Assembly (NCBI GenBank): GCA_964017235.1
Contig: OZ024928.1
Coordinates: 81,959,566-82,023,565 of the forward strand
Source: Sabellastarte sp. h YS-2021
Lineage: Eukaryota > Annelida > Polychaeta > Sabellida > Sabellidae
Length of the DNA stretch: 64,000 nucleotides
Reading direction: 5' to 3'
The notes beneath the pieces are model-generated. The model worked only from the letters and a program-made list of their open reading frames with translations, had not been told where the DNA came from and searched no databases. Every line of letters starts with the position of its first letter. Position 1 is the first letter of the stretch. The translations under genes were made by a program, and so were the position numbers. This document shows, one piece after another, positions 1 through 8,299 of this stretch.

Positions 1-208
1 AGCGATCCTCTAGTTATGTTTTCATCTTTGATGGTCTCCGTCACTATTGGCACTGTTGAATAGTACTGAATTTAGAAACTTAGCTGTTATTTGGAATATG
101 TAATGTTGAAGTTGAAAGCTTTTTGTGAATTAGAAGAAAAAGAATTACAGCTTTTCCCTTGTTATTTGTCCAGGTGATTCAATTGTGCAACTTTTTCTTC
201 TGTTTAAG

Positions 209-398
209 TTCCTGAAGAGAATGTGGCCACCACAGAGAAGAGTGCTTGTGTTATTGAAGGTGTGAGTCGAAGCAGAAATGCACTCATCAATGGAGATACA
301 AAGAACTACGACTGGGACTCTGGATACACCTGTCACCAGCTTGGTTCTGGTGCTATAGTCGTACAGCTGGCTCAGCCTTATCTCATTGGATCTATGAG
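209..398 (+). CDS. BTBD9: BTBD9 internal exon (start of last F5/8C domain)
   Basis: This internal exon of BTBD9 has acceptor tttttcttctgtttaag and donor GAG|gtcagt. The frame starts after two bases of a split codon and reads VPEENVATTEKS...VIEGVSRSRNALINGD...NYDWDSGYTCHQLGSGAIV, ending ...YLIGSM plus two bases of an Arg codon. These blocks are hallmark residues of the second discoidin/F5-8-type-C-like domain of animal BTBD9. BTBD9 is a BTB-BACK protein thought to act as a Cullin-3 substrate adaptor and linked in vertebrates and flies to sleep, dopamine and iron phenotypes. The BTB, BACK and first F5/8C exons must lie left of the window. The exon joins the one at 8060 in phase. Confidence 0.93.
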
Positions 399-954
399 GT
401 CAGTGTTTTGGGGACGTACGACTCAGTCATTACTTTTTTGCACAGTTTAAATTTTGATTTACAGCAGAACCTCGATCATTTTTGGAGTATTGCTTTTTCT
501 TTTGTTGCATGTAAGACAATTTCACCTGTATTGATAATGCAAAATTCATATGCAACAGGAAAGAAAAAAAAACATCCAAATAATACATATTGATGGTAAA
601 CAAATCAAAATTACAAAATTAGCATTCACCTATTTGCTATATGAGTTATATATGTTCTTTATTCAAAGTTCAGAGACAAACGGTATTATTTTGCCCTTTA
701 TTGGGTTATATTTTCTGCAGATCATAGGAGGTCTTTAAAAAGACCAGGGGATAGGGGAGTGGGCTAAACGTGTGTCCATAAAGAGGATTATTCACGCTTT
801 TTGTGATAATAAAGTGTTGTGTGAAAGTATTGGGTCTGACTGATTCTGAAGATTTTGACAGATATCTGGTTTGGAATTCTCTTTCATATTGAAGAATTTG
901 AGGCACTGCTTGGATTGAAAATATTTTTGTATAAAATAGGAAAACGTCCCGAAT
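399..954. other. BTBD9 intron, no feature recognised
   Basis: AT-rich intronic sequence following the donor at 399. No convincing exon, RNA gene or repeat was seen up to the palindrome at 955. Confidence 0.6.
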
Positions 955-1067
955 GACATATACAGAAAAAATATATCACGAATGAAGATAGCAATATTAT
1001 ACGAGTGCGTAGCACGAGTATTATATTGTTAATCTTCATGAGTGATATATTTTTTTCTGTATATGTC
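955..1067. repeat. Near-perfect 113-bp palindrome (hairpin MITE)
   Basis: The arms GACATATACAG...CTGTATATGTC continue inward through ATATATCAC/GTGATATAT and ATGAAGAT/ATCTTCAT to a central TATACGAGTGC...GCACGAGTATTATA. Almost the whole 113 bp can fold back on itself. The trinucleotide TGA occurs at both ends and could be a target-site duplication. It is most likely a small non-autonomous foldback element in the BTBD9 intron. Confidence 0.7.
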
Positions 1068-1119
1068 TGATGAGGGGTGTTTTACTTTTATTATCCACCA
1101 TTTCATTGCGTTAATACAT

Positions 1120-1291
1120 CTTACCTACCAGACGATAGCTATAGCCCGGCGCCAGCCGGTCCCGCCAAACGAAAGAAAAGACGTCCTGGGTTTCACCCCC
1201 GGCAGGACCGGTACACTACACTCCACTCGCCAGGTGGCCTAGTTCCTGCTTCACTCGCCAGAGGGACGTGACGTCATAGCATCTTTTTCGT
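1120..1291 (+). repeat. Left inverted terminal repeat of DIRS element
   Basis: These 172 bp start TTACCTACCAGACGATAGC and end ATCTTTTTCGT. They are the reverse complement of 7072-7243 with no mismatch noticed by eye. A GACGTCACGTCC-like palindromic stretch near the inner end (about 1265-1275) could carry promoter function. Confidence 0.92.
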
Positions 1292-1402
1292 TTGGCGCGA
1301 TATTCAAAGTTTGAATTTTGTAAACTCTTTTTATTTTGAGTATTTCTTAAGTTATATATTGTGTTTTGTGCTACGATTTGTCAGTTAGTTGGATAAACTA
1401 CC

Positions 1403-3346
1403 ATGGCATCTCCAGGACAAAGGAAAGGAGCCTGCGGGCATATCATGGCTATTTTTGACCCTCATTCTCGTTGTGCCAGATGCAGAGATAAAGGGTTGGG
1501 CCAAGACCCGTGTGTTTTAAAGTTGCAGTGTGAATTGTGTGACAATTTAACCCCTGAGCAATTGCTCCAGCTTTCAACCCCTACGTACAAACTGCGGAAG
1601 GAGAAATCTAAAAGCAAAGAAGCCCTTGTGGATCCGTCCACTGTCACTATCGTGTCGCAGGTGGAATCTCAGGAAGTTGCTTCAACTTCTCCACCCCATG
1701 TTGCTGAGCAAGATCTCTCTTTACCTCCACCTATGTTCCGCCAAGAGTTAAAAGAGTTGGACGAAAAGTGGTCAGTACGTATGGCCCGTCTGGAAGCACT
1801 CATTACTTTGGGGCAGCGTCCTTCACCTCAACCTTCCTTCTCACCGGTCAAGGCACCGGTACCGCATCAAGCTCCCGCGGGAGCTCTCTCTCAGGCACCT
1901 TTTCTCTTATCATCTGTCCCTTCCGGCCAAGCCGGCCCGGCTTCTGGCCCGGATAGGATAAAACCTAGTGCCACTGTCACTACCAGCTCAATAGCTAGGA
2001 CGTCTCCTCTAGAAGGCCTTTATTCTGAACAGGACCCGGAACCGGTATTCTCTCAACAGAGTTCTTCCGGCTCGGTGGCCTCTGCGTTTCCTCAACCTCC
2101 TCCGCAATCCAGCTTGTTCAAGTCAGCTCCGGAGCACTTTGAGGAAGGTGAGGTATCTGACCAAGAAGACGTCACTGACCATCCTGATCAAGAATCTCCG
2201 GACTTGGATAAGACATTGAGCGAAGATCAAAACTACAGAGAGACTGTTAGGGGAGTACGTGCATTCATGGGCTGGTCACATATCCCAGATCTTGAATATA
2301 CACCAAGTTCCAGGTCAGACAATCCCTGGATTGGCCACCGGGCACAACCTGTAGGCAAGGTCTCTATCGACTTACCACCAGAGGACTGGCTTTGTAAAAA
2401 ACTTGAAAATTTAAACCTCGTCCTCATAGAAGGGTACCCGTCCAAGTCTACGGAACCGGGTGGACTTCATGTTGATCAGTATCTCCGCCCTCCCAAGTCT
2501 CAGGCAAGGTGGTACGGGATTCATCCCGCTGAAAATAAAGACATCACTAGGCCGGGCAAATATGTAACTACTTGGCCCAATGACGCTGCGAAGTTGAACA
2601 GTTCCTTTGCCCGAATTGGTAAACCTGCTCTTGCTTCATCCCAACCCACCTCCCGCCCTATTGCTCAGGATACGCTCCGGAAGTGGGAGAAAGCAGCAAA
2701 AGAGACCAGTTATATTTGTAACCAGTCCGCTGGTTTCAATAGGTGCATCACCAAAATACAAGACTCTGTACAAGAACAATTACAAATTCTTCAGACAGAG
2801 TTGGGAAAAGGAAAATCTTCCACGAAAGCTCAGGGTGCACTTGATGAGTTACATTTCCTGTCTGCATTCAATCAAAATGTGAGTTTCGCGGTTGGCAAAT
2901 CCCTCCAACACCTCTCAGATTTTACTTTTATACAAATGGCTAATTTAACTCTGGTCAGGAGGGATTCTTATCTTGAGCACCTGAAAGCTGGCGTCAAGCC
3001 AGATACCTTTTCCTCCCTCAGGAACTGTCCTCTACAGACCAAGGCTTTGTTTCCGGACGACATTATCCGGAGGGCGGAAGATGAAATAGCAGCATTTGAG
3101 TCACACAAGCGTACCAACCAGCCCGGTCCGGGCCGTGGTGGGTTCGCCGGTACTCAAAAGAAGCAACACCGTTACCAGCCATATTCAACATGGAAACAGG
3201 AGGATTCTGGAAACTCCGGGGCTCCCGGCAAAGAGATGCCTGCATGGAAGACATTTGGCAATCGCGGGAGAGCCCGTGGCAGAGGCAGGGGAGGTCAACC
3301 CGGTCGCGGTTCGCGCCCTGCCAAGGATGCTAAGGCGTATAAATGA
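1403..3346 (+). CDS. DIRS ORF1, gag-like protein
   Basis: This 647-residue ORF starts at an ACCATGG context. The N-terminus (residues 11-48) has a Cys/His cluster (C..H, then CARC, then C.....C..C) typical of DIRS gag-like proteins. The middle is Ser/Pro/Gln-rich and an acidic stretch lies around residues 245-275. The C-terminus (about 600-640) is Arg/Gly-rich (GRARGRGRGG), suggesting nucleic-acid binding. By family analogy it packages element RNA. The stop at 3346 lies 250 bp inside the overlapping RT frame, so RT needs an internal start, frameshift or reinitiation. Confidence 0.85.
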   Translation: MASPGQRKGACGHIMAIFDPHSRCARCRDKGLGQDPCVLKLQCELCDNLTPEQLLQLSTPTYKLRKEKSKSKEALVDPSTVTIVSQVESQEVASTSPPHVAEQDLSLPPPMFRQELKELDEKWSVRMARLEALITLGQRPSPQPSFSPVKAPVPHQAPAGALSQAPFLLSSVPSGQAGPASGPDRIKPSATVTTSSIARTSPLEGLYSEQDPEPVFSQQSSSGSVASAFPQPPPQSSLFKSAPEHFEEGEVSDQEDVTDHPDQESPDLDKTLSEDQNYRETVRGVRAFMGWSHIPDLEYTPSSRSDNPWIGHRAQPVGKVSIDLPPEDWLCKKLENLNLVLIEGYPSKSTEPGGLHVDQYLRPPKSQARWYGIHPAENKDITRPGKYVTTWPNDAAKLNSSFARIGKPALASSQPTSRPIAQDTLRKWEKAAKETSYICNQSAGFNRCITKIQDSVQEQLQILQTELGKGKSSTKAQGALDELHFLSAFNQNVSFAVGKSLQHLSDFTFIQMANLTLVRRDSYLEHLKAGVKPDTFSSLRNCPLQTKALFPDDIIRRAEDEIAAFESHKRTNQPGPGRGGFAGTQKKQHRYQPYSTWKQEDSGNSGAPGKEMPAWKTFGNRGRARGRGRGGQPGRGSRPAKDAKAYK

Positions 3347-5663
3347 CAATCACTGCAAAGTTCCTCCGGAAGTAACATCCTGTCCGGAGTTTGGTGTTGT
3401 GGATGTAACAAAGACAAGTCTTCCTGTTCTTGTGAAAGACTCTGTAAATTGTCACAATGTTGCTCATCATGTACTTTCTGTAAAAAACATCAGGCAGCCG
3501 CAAAAGAAAGGCATAAGTCCAATCTTAAACTCACAAAATACAATAAAGTATGTGAAAAGTGCTTCTTTTGTAAATCACTGTGTCTTTGCCCCAAGTGTGT
3601 CAAATGTCCTCAGTGTTGCAAATGTCCAATCAGTAGGGGGACGCCTACAAAATTTTTGGAAAATATGGGCTCTCAAGGGTGTAAACCCGAAGGTAGTATC
3701 CATCTTGAAAGAGGGCTATGTGCTTCCCTTCAAGGTCAGGCCTCCCTTAATAAGGGAACCCCTGATAGTAAGCGGCTATGCAAACCCCACCAGAGACTCC
3801 CACTTACAAGAAGCAGTGCAAGCTCTGATCAAGAAAAAGGCAGTAGAGAGGGTCAGGGTTCGAACCTCACTAGCCTTTTTCAACAGATTGTTCATTGTCC
3901 CAAAGCCGAACCAAAAGTGGCGGCCAATCTTGGATCTCAGTACTCTAAATCAGTTTTTATGCGTAAAAACATTCAAAATGGAGACTCCAGAGACAATCCG
4001 AACCTCTCTACAACAAGGGGAGTGGGTGTCATCGATAGATTTCAGCGACGCCTACTTCCACATTCCAATCCACTTCACATCCCGAAAATTCCTCAGGTTC
4101 CACTTCCAGAACCAGTCGTACCAGTTTCGGGCTCTTCCCTTTGGCCTTTCAACAGCTCCCATGGAGTTCACTGCTGTGGTCAAAGAGGTCAAGTTAATGG
4201 CTCAGTCACAGGGTATAAGAATCCACCAGTACCTAGACGACTGGTTGATTCGAGCCCCTACCAAAGAATCTTGCCACCAGGGAACCCAGTCCCTCCTAGC
4301 CCTTTGCCAGGAGTTGGGCTGGATGGTAAACATGCAAAAATCAGAACTGGAACCCCAACAAATCTTCGATTTTGTAGGCTACCAGTACGACCTGCTCAAC
4401 GGACTGGTCAGACCTACTCAAAACCGTTGGGAAGCCCTTCAACAAAAAATAACAGGGCTATTACAGAGGAGATCTTGCCGAGTGAGAACCTTCATGTCTC
4501 TTATAGGTCTACTCACTGCGACAGAGAAACAGGTGCCCCTAGGCAGACTGCACATGAGACCTATTCAGTGGCACCTCAAGAAACACTGGAGAGTCCCGGA
4601 ATCTCTGGAAAAGGAGATCCCAATTCCGAGGTCTCTCCATCAGCACCTGCAGTGGTGGACCCAGGAGAAAAATGTCCTAAAGGGTCAACCCTTACACCCC
4701 CTACAACACGCGATACAAATCTTTACAGACGCCTCAAAAGAAGGCTGGGGTGCTCACTTAGGCGACTTCACAGCAAGCGGTACTTGGTCAGTGCCCGAAA
4801 GCAAGTTGCACATAAACTTCTTAGAGCTAAAAGCCGTGTTGTTAGCACTAAAAAGATTCCAACAATTAGTGCAAGGAAAGGTCGTCCTGATTGCCACAGA
4901 CAACACCACAGTTGTGGCATACATCAACAAGGAGGGAGGTATGAGGTCAGGTTCACTTTGTGCCCTTCTTTGGCGGCTCCTATGTTGGTGCAATCTCAGA
5001 CAAACAGTACTGAAGGCCAGACATATTCCGGGCCGTCTGAATGTAATTGCAGACAAGTTGTCTCGCCAGGGACAGGTCATTCAGACAGAGTGGTCCCTCC
5101 ATCAGGAGATCTTCGACACCCTTTGTCGAACTTGGCATTATCCCCAAGTGGACATGTTTGCAACAAGGTACAACTGCAAACTAGTCCGGTTTGTGTCCCC
5201 AATTCCAGACCCAAAGGCCTGGTCAGTGGACGCTCTGACGCTGTCCTGGGAAAACCTGGATATGTACCTCTTCCCCCCAGTGTCTCTGATGGGGAAGGTG
5301 GTCAGCAAGCTGTCAGACCATTGGTATCACAGAGCAATCCTGATTGCTCCGGGATGGCCAAACATGCCTTGGTTTTGGGACCTAGTGGAGCTGTCGGCCA
5401 TGGTTCCTCTTTGTCTTCCACACCATCCAGATCTAGTGACCCAACCTTTCAACAAGGCACGTCACAGGGATCTGACAAGCCTAAATCTCCATGCCTGGCT
5501 CCTAGAGCCCAGACCATCAAGGAGCAAGGGTTCTCTAGCCCAGTGGCGGCAAGAATTGAGGCGCCTCAAAGACGTTCAACCAGAGCAGTCTACGAGGCAA
5601 AGTGGGCCCTTTTTGTTAGATGGTGCGAAACAAGTCAGGTGGACTTCAGGAACCCATCTATAA
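3096..5663 (+). CDS. DIRS ORF2: reverse transcriptase, RNase H and methyltransferase-like domain
   Basis: This frame, open for 855 codons, lies +1 to ORF1. The reverse transcriptase covers about residues 240-420: a KWRPILDLSTLN block, then SSIDFSDAYFHIPI, LPFGLSTAP and the catalytic YLDD motif. RNase H follows with IFTDASKEGWGAH, a conserved Glu in NFLELKAV, ATDNTTVVAYIN and a terminal ADKLSR block. The segment from about residue 685 (DMFATRYN, FVSPIPDPKAWSVDAL, ILIAPGWPNMPW) matches the domain that follows RNase H in DIRS elements and is often described as Dam-methyltransferase-like. The true start is uncertain because the first 250 bp overlap ORF1. The C-terminus overlaps the recombinase frame. 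Confidence 0.9.
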   Translation: MSHTSVPTSPVRAVVGSPVLKRSNTVTSHIQHGNRRILETPGLPAKRCLHGRHLAIAGEPVAEAGEVNPVAVRALPRMLRRINDNHCKVPPEVTSCPEFGVVDVTKTSLPVLVKDSVNCHNVAHHVLSVKNIRQPQKKGISPILNSQNTIKYVKSASFVNHCVFAPSVSNVLSVANVQSVGGRLQNFWKIWALKGVNPKVVSILKEGYVLPFKVRPPLIREPLIVSGYANPTRDSHLQEAVQALIKKKAVERVRVRTSLAFFNRLFIVPKPNQKWRPILDLSTLNQFLCVKTFKMETPETIRTSLQQGEWVSSIDFSDAYFHIPIHFTSRKFLRFHFQNQSYQFRALPFGLSTAPMEFTAVVKEVKLMAQSQGIRIHQYLDDWLIRAPTKESCHQGTQSLLALCQELGWMVNMQKSELEPQQIFDFVGYQYDLLNGLVRPTQNRWEALQQKITGLLQRRSCRVRTFMSLIGLLTATEKQVPLGRLHMRPIQWHLKKHWRVPESLEKEIPIPRSLHQHLQWWTQEKNVLKGQPLHPLQHAIQIFTDASKEGWGAHLGDFTASGTWSVPESKLHINFLELKAVLLALKRFQQLVQGKVVLIATDNTTVVAYINKEGGMRSGSLCALLWRLLCWCNLRQTVLKARHIPGRLNVIADKLSRQGQVIQTEWSLHQEIFDTLCRTWHYPQVDMFATRYNCKLVRFVSPIPDPKAWSVDALTLSWENLDMYLFPPVSLMGKVVSKLSDHWYHRAILIAPGWPNMPWFWDLVELSAMVPLCLPHHPDLVTQPFNKARHRDLTSLNLHAWLLEPRPSRSKGSLAQWRQELRRLKDVQPEQSTRQSGPFLLDGAKQVRWTSGTHL

Positions 5664-6565
5664 AACAAATAGCAGATTTCCTCCTGCATCTTTTCCAGGA
5701 GAAGAATCTCCAGCCCAGCACTATTGATGGTTACAGGTCAGCCATTGCAGACAAACTGGGAAATGCCTCGGTTAATGTTGGCAAGGATGACAATTTGACT
5801 AGACTGTTAGACAGTTTTCACAGAGATAGACCCAAAGGGCGCCGGGGGGTTCCTGCTTGGAACCTCTCCCTGGTTTTACACCAGCTTACAAAGGCGCCTT
5901 TTGAACCACTCAGAAAGGCTTCTCTGAAGCACCTTACTTTCAAAACTGTTTTTCTCCTAGCCCTGGCTTCGGGAAAACGCAGGAGTGAGATTCACGCTTG
6001 GTTAAACAAAAATATCAGACACCAAGCTGACTGGTCCAAAGTTTCCCTCTACCCTTCACCAAGCTTCTTGGCGAAAAATCACTTGGCAAAAGAGGGACCA
6101 GAGTGCGTGGCCCCGGTGGTCATCCCGGCTTTAGCCCCCATTCTGGATAAGTCGTTGAAAGAAGACAGATCCCTTTGCCCCGTTCGGGCTCTTCGCTACT
6201 ACCTGGACAAAACCCAGGACCTAAGGACGGGAAAGGAGTTAGTTTTTGTTTCTTTCAAACATGGTTTTAACAAGGACATCTCTCCTGCCACTATCTCATC
6301 CTGGATCAAACAAACAGTAGTGTTGTGTTATGATCTTTCTGACCAAGATACCTTGACCTTACATCAGGTTAAGGCCCATGATGTTAGGGCATTTGCGGCC
6401 TCCAAAGCCTTTCAAGGTGGCATATCTCTGGACCAGATTCTAGCAGCATGCCACTGGAAGTCCCACAACACCTTTACACAATTTTACCTTAAGGATGTTG
6501 CCTGGGCCGATAAGGAGCTTTTTCACTTGGGTCCTGTGGTGGCTGCCCAGCAGATCCACCACTAG
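5354..6565 (+). CDS. DIRS ORF3, tyrosine recombinase
   Basis: The C-terminal part of a much longer open frame (3449-6565). The ATG at 5354 is one plausible start and gives about 403 residues. An N-terminal SAM-like core-binding segment (YEAKWALFVRWCE, PSTIDGYRSAIADKLG) precedes the catalytic domain. Catalytic residues are visible as Arg in SGKRRSEIHA, His-x-x-Arg in HDVRAFAAS, the ACHWKSHNTF block, and the Tyr nucleophile in TFTQFYLKD. The family integrates circular DIRS cDNA by site-specific-type recombination. The frame overlaps the end of ORF2 by 310 bp. All catalytic positions are present, so the protein looks functional. Confidence 0.9.
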   Translation: MAKHALVLGPSGAVGHGSSLSSTPSRSSDPTFQQGTSQGSDKPKSPCLAPRAQTIKEQGFSSPVAARIEAPQRRSTRAVYEAKWALFVRWCETSQVDFRNPSIKQIADFLLHLFQEKNLQPSTIDGYRSAIADKLGNASVNVGKDDNLTRLLDSFHRDRPKGRRGVPAWNLSLVLHQLTKAPFEPLRKASLKHLTFKTVFLLALASGKRRSEIHAWLNKNIRHQADWSKVSLYPSPSFLAKNHLAKEGPECVAPVVIPALAPILDKSLKEDRSLCPVRALRYYLDKTQDLRTGKELVFVSFKHGFNKDISPATISSWIKQTVVLCYDLSDQDTLTLHQVKAHDVRAFAASKAFQGGISLDQILAACHWKSHNTFTQFYLKDVAWADKELFHLGPVVAAQQIHH

Positions 6566-6775
6566 TCCCCTAAGCTTCTTTGTATATAATTATATATAGT
6601 GTACATACTAGTTAGTTTTAGGTGTAGGCTCACCTTTAGCCTAGGCCTTGGCTTCTCAAAGTCGTTTACTTCAGAATAATCCTCTGGGTATAGGACTTTC
6701 CCCACTCTTCCAGGTTAACCGTGGGAATCATTGCCTTGAACTCTTACTCTCTTCCTCCCCTCAGAGCAGTCAAAA

Positions 6776-6792
6776 GGGGGGGGGGGGGGGGG
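6776..6792 (+). repeat. 17-base poly-G run
   Basis: An uninterrupted run of 17 G in the DIRS 3' non-coding region, between the recombinase stop and the ICR. It is a likely assembly or sequencing weak spot. Confidence 0.9.
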
Positions 6793-6919
6793 CAGGTGGG
6801 TCTAGTTACCCTCGAGACTAACATGTCTCCTCAAAGGGCTAGAACCTCACACCTAGGCATAATATAAGAGTTCTCTCCAATCCTCAGAAGGCTGCCCTCC
6901 TTCCACTGGGTAGTTATTC

Positions 6920-7018
6920 TAGCTATCGTCTGGTAGGTAAGATGTATTAACGCAATGAAATTGCAAATTTTAATTAGTAAATTAAATTTTTATTAGTTAA
7001 TACCTTACCTACCAGACG
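6920..7018 (+). repeat. DIRS internal complementary region (ICR)
   Basis: Positions 6920-6960 are the reverse complement of the left end (1101-1142), and 6958-7018 are the reverse complement of the right end (7230-7289). The two meet at a shared AAA. In DIRS-1 models this joined copy is the template that aligns both cDNA ends to make a circle. Confidence 0.9.
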
Positions 7019-7071
7019 GGAAATTCCCACCCAGCCTTCCCCGCTTTCAGCCTTACAATTCAACCTTAGGG

Positions 7072-7243
7072 ACGAAAAAGATGCTATGACGTCACGTCCC
7101 TCTGGCGAGTGAAGCAGGAACTAGGCCACCTGGCGAGTGGAGTGTAGTGTACCGGTCCTGCCGGGGGTGAAACCCAGGACGTCTTTTCTTTCGTTTGGCG
7201 GGACCGGCTGGCGCCGGGCTATAGCTATCGTCTGGTAGGTAAG
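7072..7243 (-). repeat. Right inverted terminal repeat of DIRS element
   Basis: The inverted partner of 1120-1291, of the same 172-bp length. The element continues outward another 46 bp (AT-rich) to the TTT at 7287-7289. Confidence 0.92.
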
Positions 7244-7289
7244 GTATTAACTAATAAAAATTTAATTTACTAATTAAAATTTGCAATTT

Positions 7290-8059
7290 TGTGCGATTTA
7301 TGGGTCAAATAATATGAATATTTAATGAGAAAACTTGAAACAGACTGTCAAAAAGCATGAGCAACACTGAATATAAAACTTCAATCTTTAACTTGCAATA
7401 TCTCAGTCATTTCTGCATGGATATTTATGCAACATACATCAGCAGAAGCGCTGGAATAACACCTTTCTAATGATATATTATACATATTTTTAAGTTACAT
7501 ACTTTCCGGGATATTGTTGAAAAAATAAAAGTTATCCACACTCAATATTCATAGTACCGGGGCGCCGGTGTATACAAAAAAAATACATCCCTGTCTGTAT
7601 TTCCCCGTATTTAGGTCAAATACGTTGCGTGGTGGATAATAATAATAAGTATTTTTATTGCGTAAAATACCCTTCCCTTATCCTCACTAATGCTTACGCG
7701 TTGGTGGAAGCAAACATATGATCAAACGAGAATATTTTTTAAAGTAAATATTCTTGTTTCCTACCATCATATACGCATGAGTGCTCATGCGCCTGCACCA
7801 GAAGAACTCCTTCAAGCCTCACTTCAGTTGTGGTCATCAGGGAGCAAGCATCATTAATTAACATTGCCGAATTCGTTTGGGAAAATCAAAGGAAGATGGC
7901 TGAAAGCCAGATTAAGTCCAAAGGGCAGAAAATTGCTGCAGTTTGTCTTGATCATCCCAAAATCCTTTCAGATTCTGTGTATCTCTATGTTTATGTTCAT
8001 CTTCTCCTTAATCATTTTCCCTTCTCTGTAATGGTATTTGATTTTCTTTATGTCTTCAG
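7290..8059. other. BTBD9 intron with remnant of an older repeat around the DIRS insertion
   Basis: TGGTGGATAAT at 7630-7640 and the sequence after it are inverted relative to ATTATCCACCA and its neighbours just left of the DIRS element (about 1069-1100). The retrotransposon therefore appears to have landed inside or beside an older inverted-repeat element. No coding exon is convincing before 8060; an open frame running into the exon from 7830 is intron read-through. Confidence 0.5.
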
Positions 8060-8167
8060 GTTGCTGCTGTGGGACTGTGATGGACGTAGTTACAGTTACT
8101 ATATAGAGGTCTCTACTGATCAAGCTCACTGGCATTTGGTGGCTGATAAAACACGGGAAGCATGCAG
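8060..8167 (+). CDS. BTBD9: BTBD9 internal exon (F5/8C domain)
   Basis: The acceptor is tatgtcttcag and the donor is TGCAG|gtatgt. The exon completes the Arg codon from the previous exon and reads LLLWDCDGRSYSYYIEVSTD, then HWHLVADKTREACR. This is the central beta-sandwich of the BTBD9 F5/8C domain. It is 108 bp (36 codons), entering and leaving in the same phase, and joins the exon at 11870 without a frame change. Confidence 0.95.
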
Positions 8168-8299
8168 GTATGTTCATTAGAAAGCAGTGGTTATCGTTAG
8201 TATGTTGTACAATAGTTATATCCCCAGACGAAAGTCGGGGATATATTGGATTCAGGTCCGTCGCGCCGCCGTAGAAATTTCCTTGTGGACGCGATAACT

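Larger units (their letters stand above)
1101..7289 (+). mobile_element. DIRS-like tyrosine-recombinase retrotransposon, apparently complete
   Basis: The 6.2-kb element has three long ORFs (gag-like; RT/RNase H/methyltransferase-like; tyrosine recombinase), 172-bp inverted terminal repeats and an internal complementary region (ICR). The ends are set by the ICR at 6920-7018, which is the reverse complement of the left end (1101-1142) fused to that of the right end (7230-7289) and sharing a TTT/AAA trinucleotide. No target duplication is visible beyond that trinucleotide, as expected for DIRS elements, which are thought to integrate as circles through recombinase rather than integrase. All ORFs are open and the repeats match, so the insertion looks young. 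It lies in sense orientation in a BTBD9 intron. Confidence 0.93.

Noticed and set aside
7830..8180. 116-codon frame ending at the BTBD9 exon
   Set aside because: The first 76 codons are intron read-through upstream of a good acceptor at 8059. Only 8060-8167 is exon.
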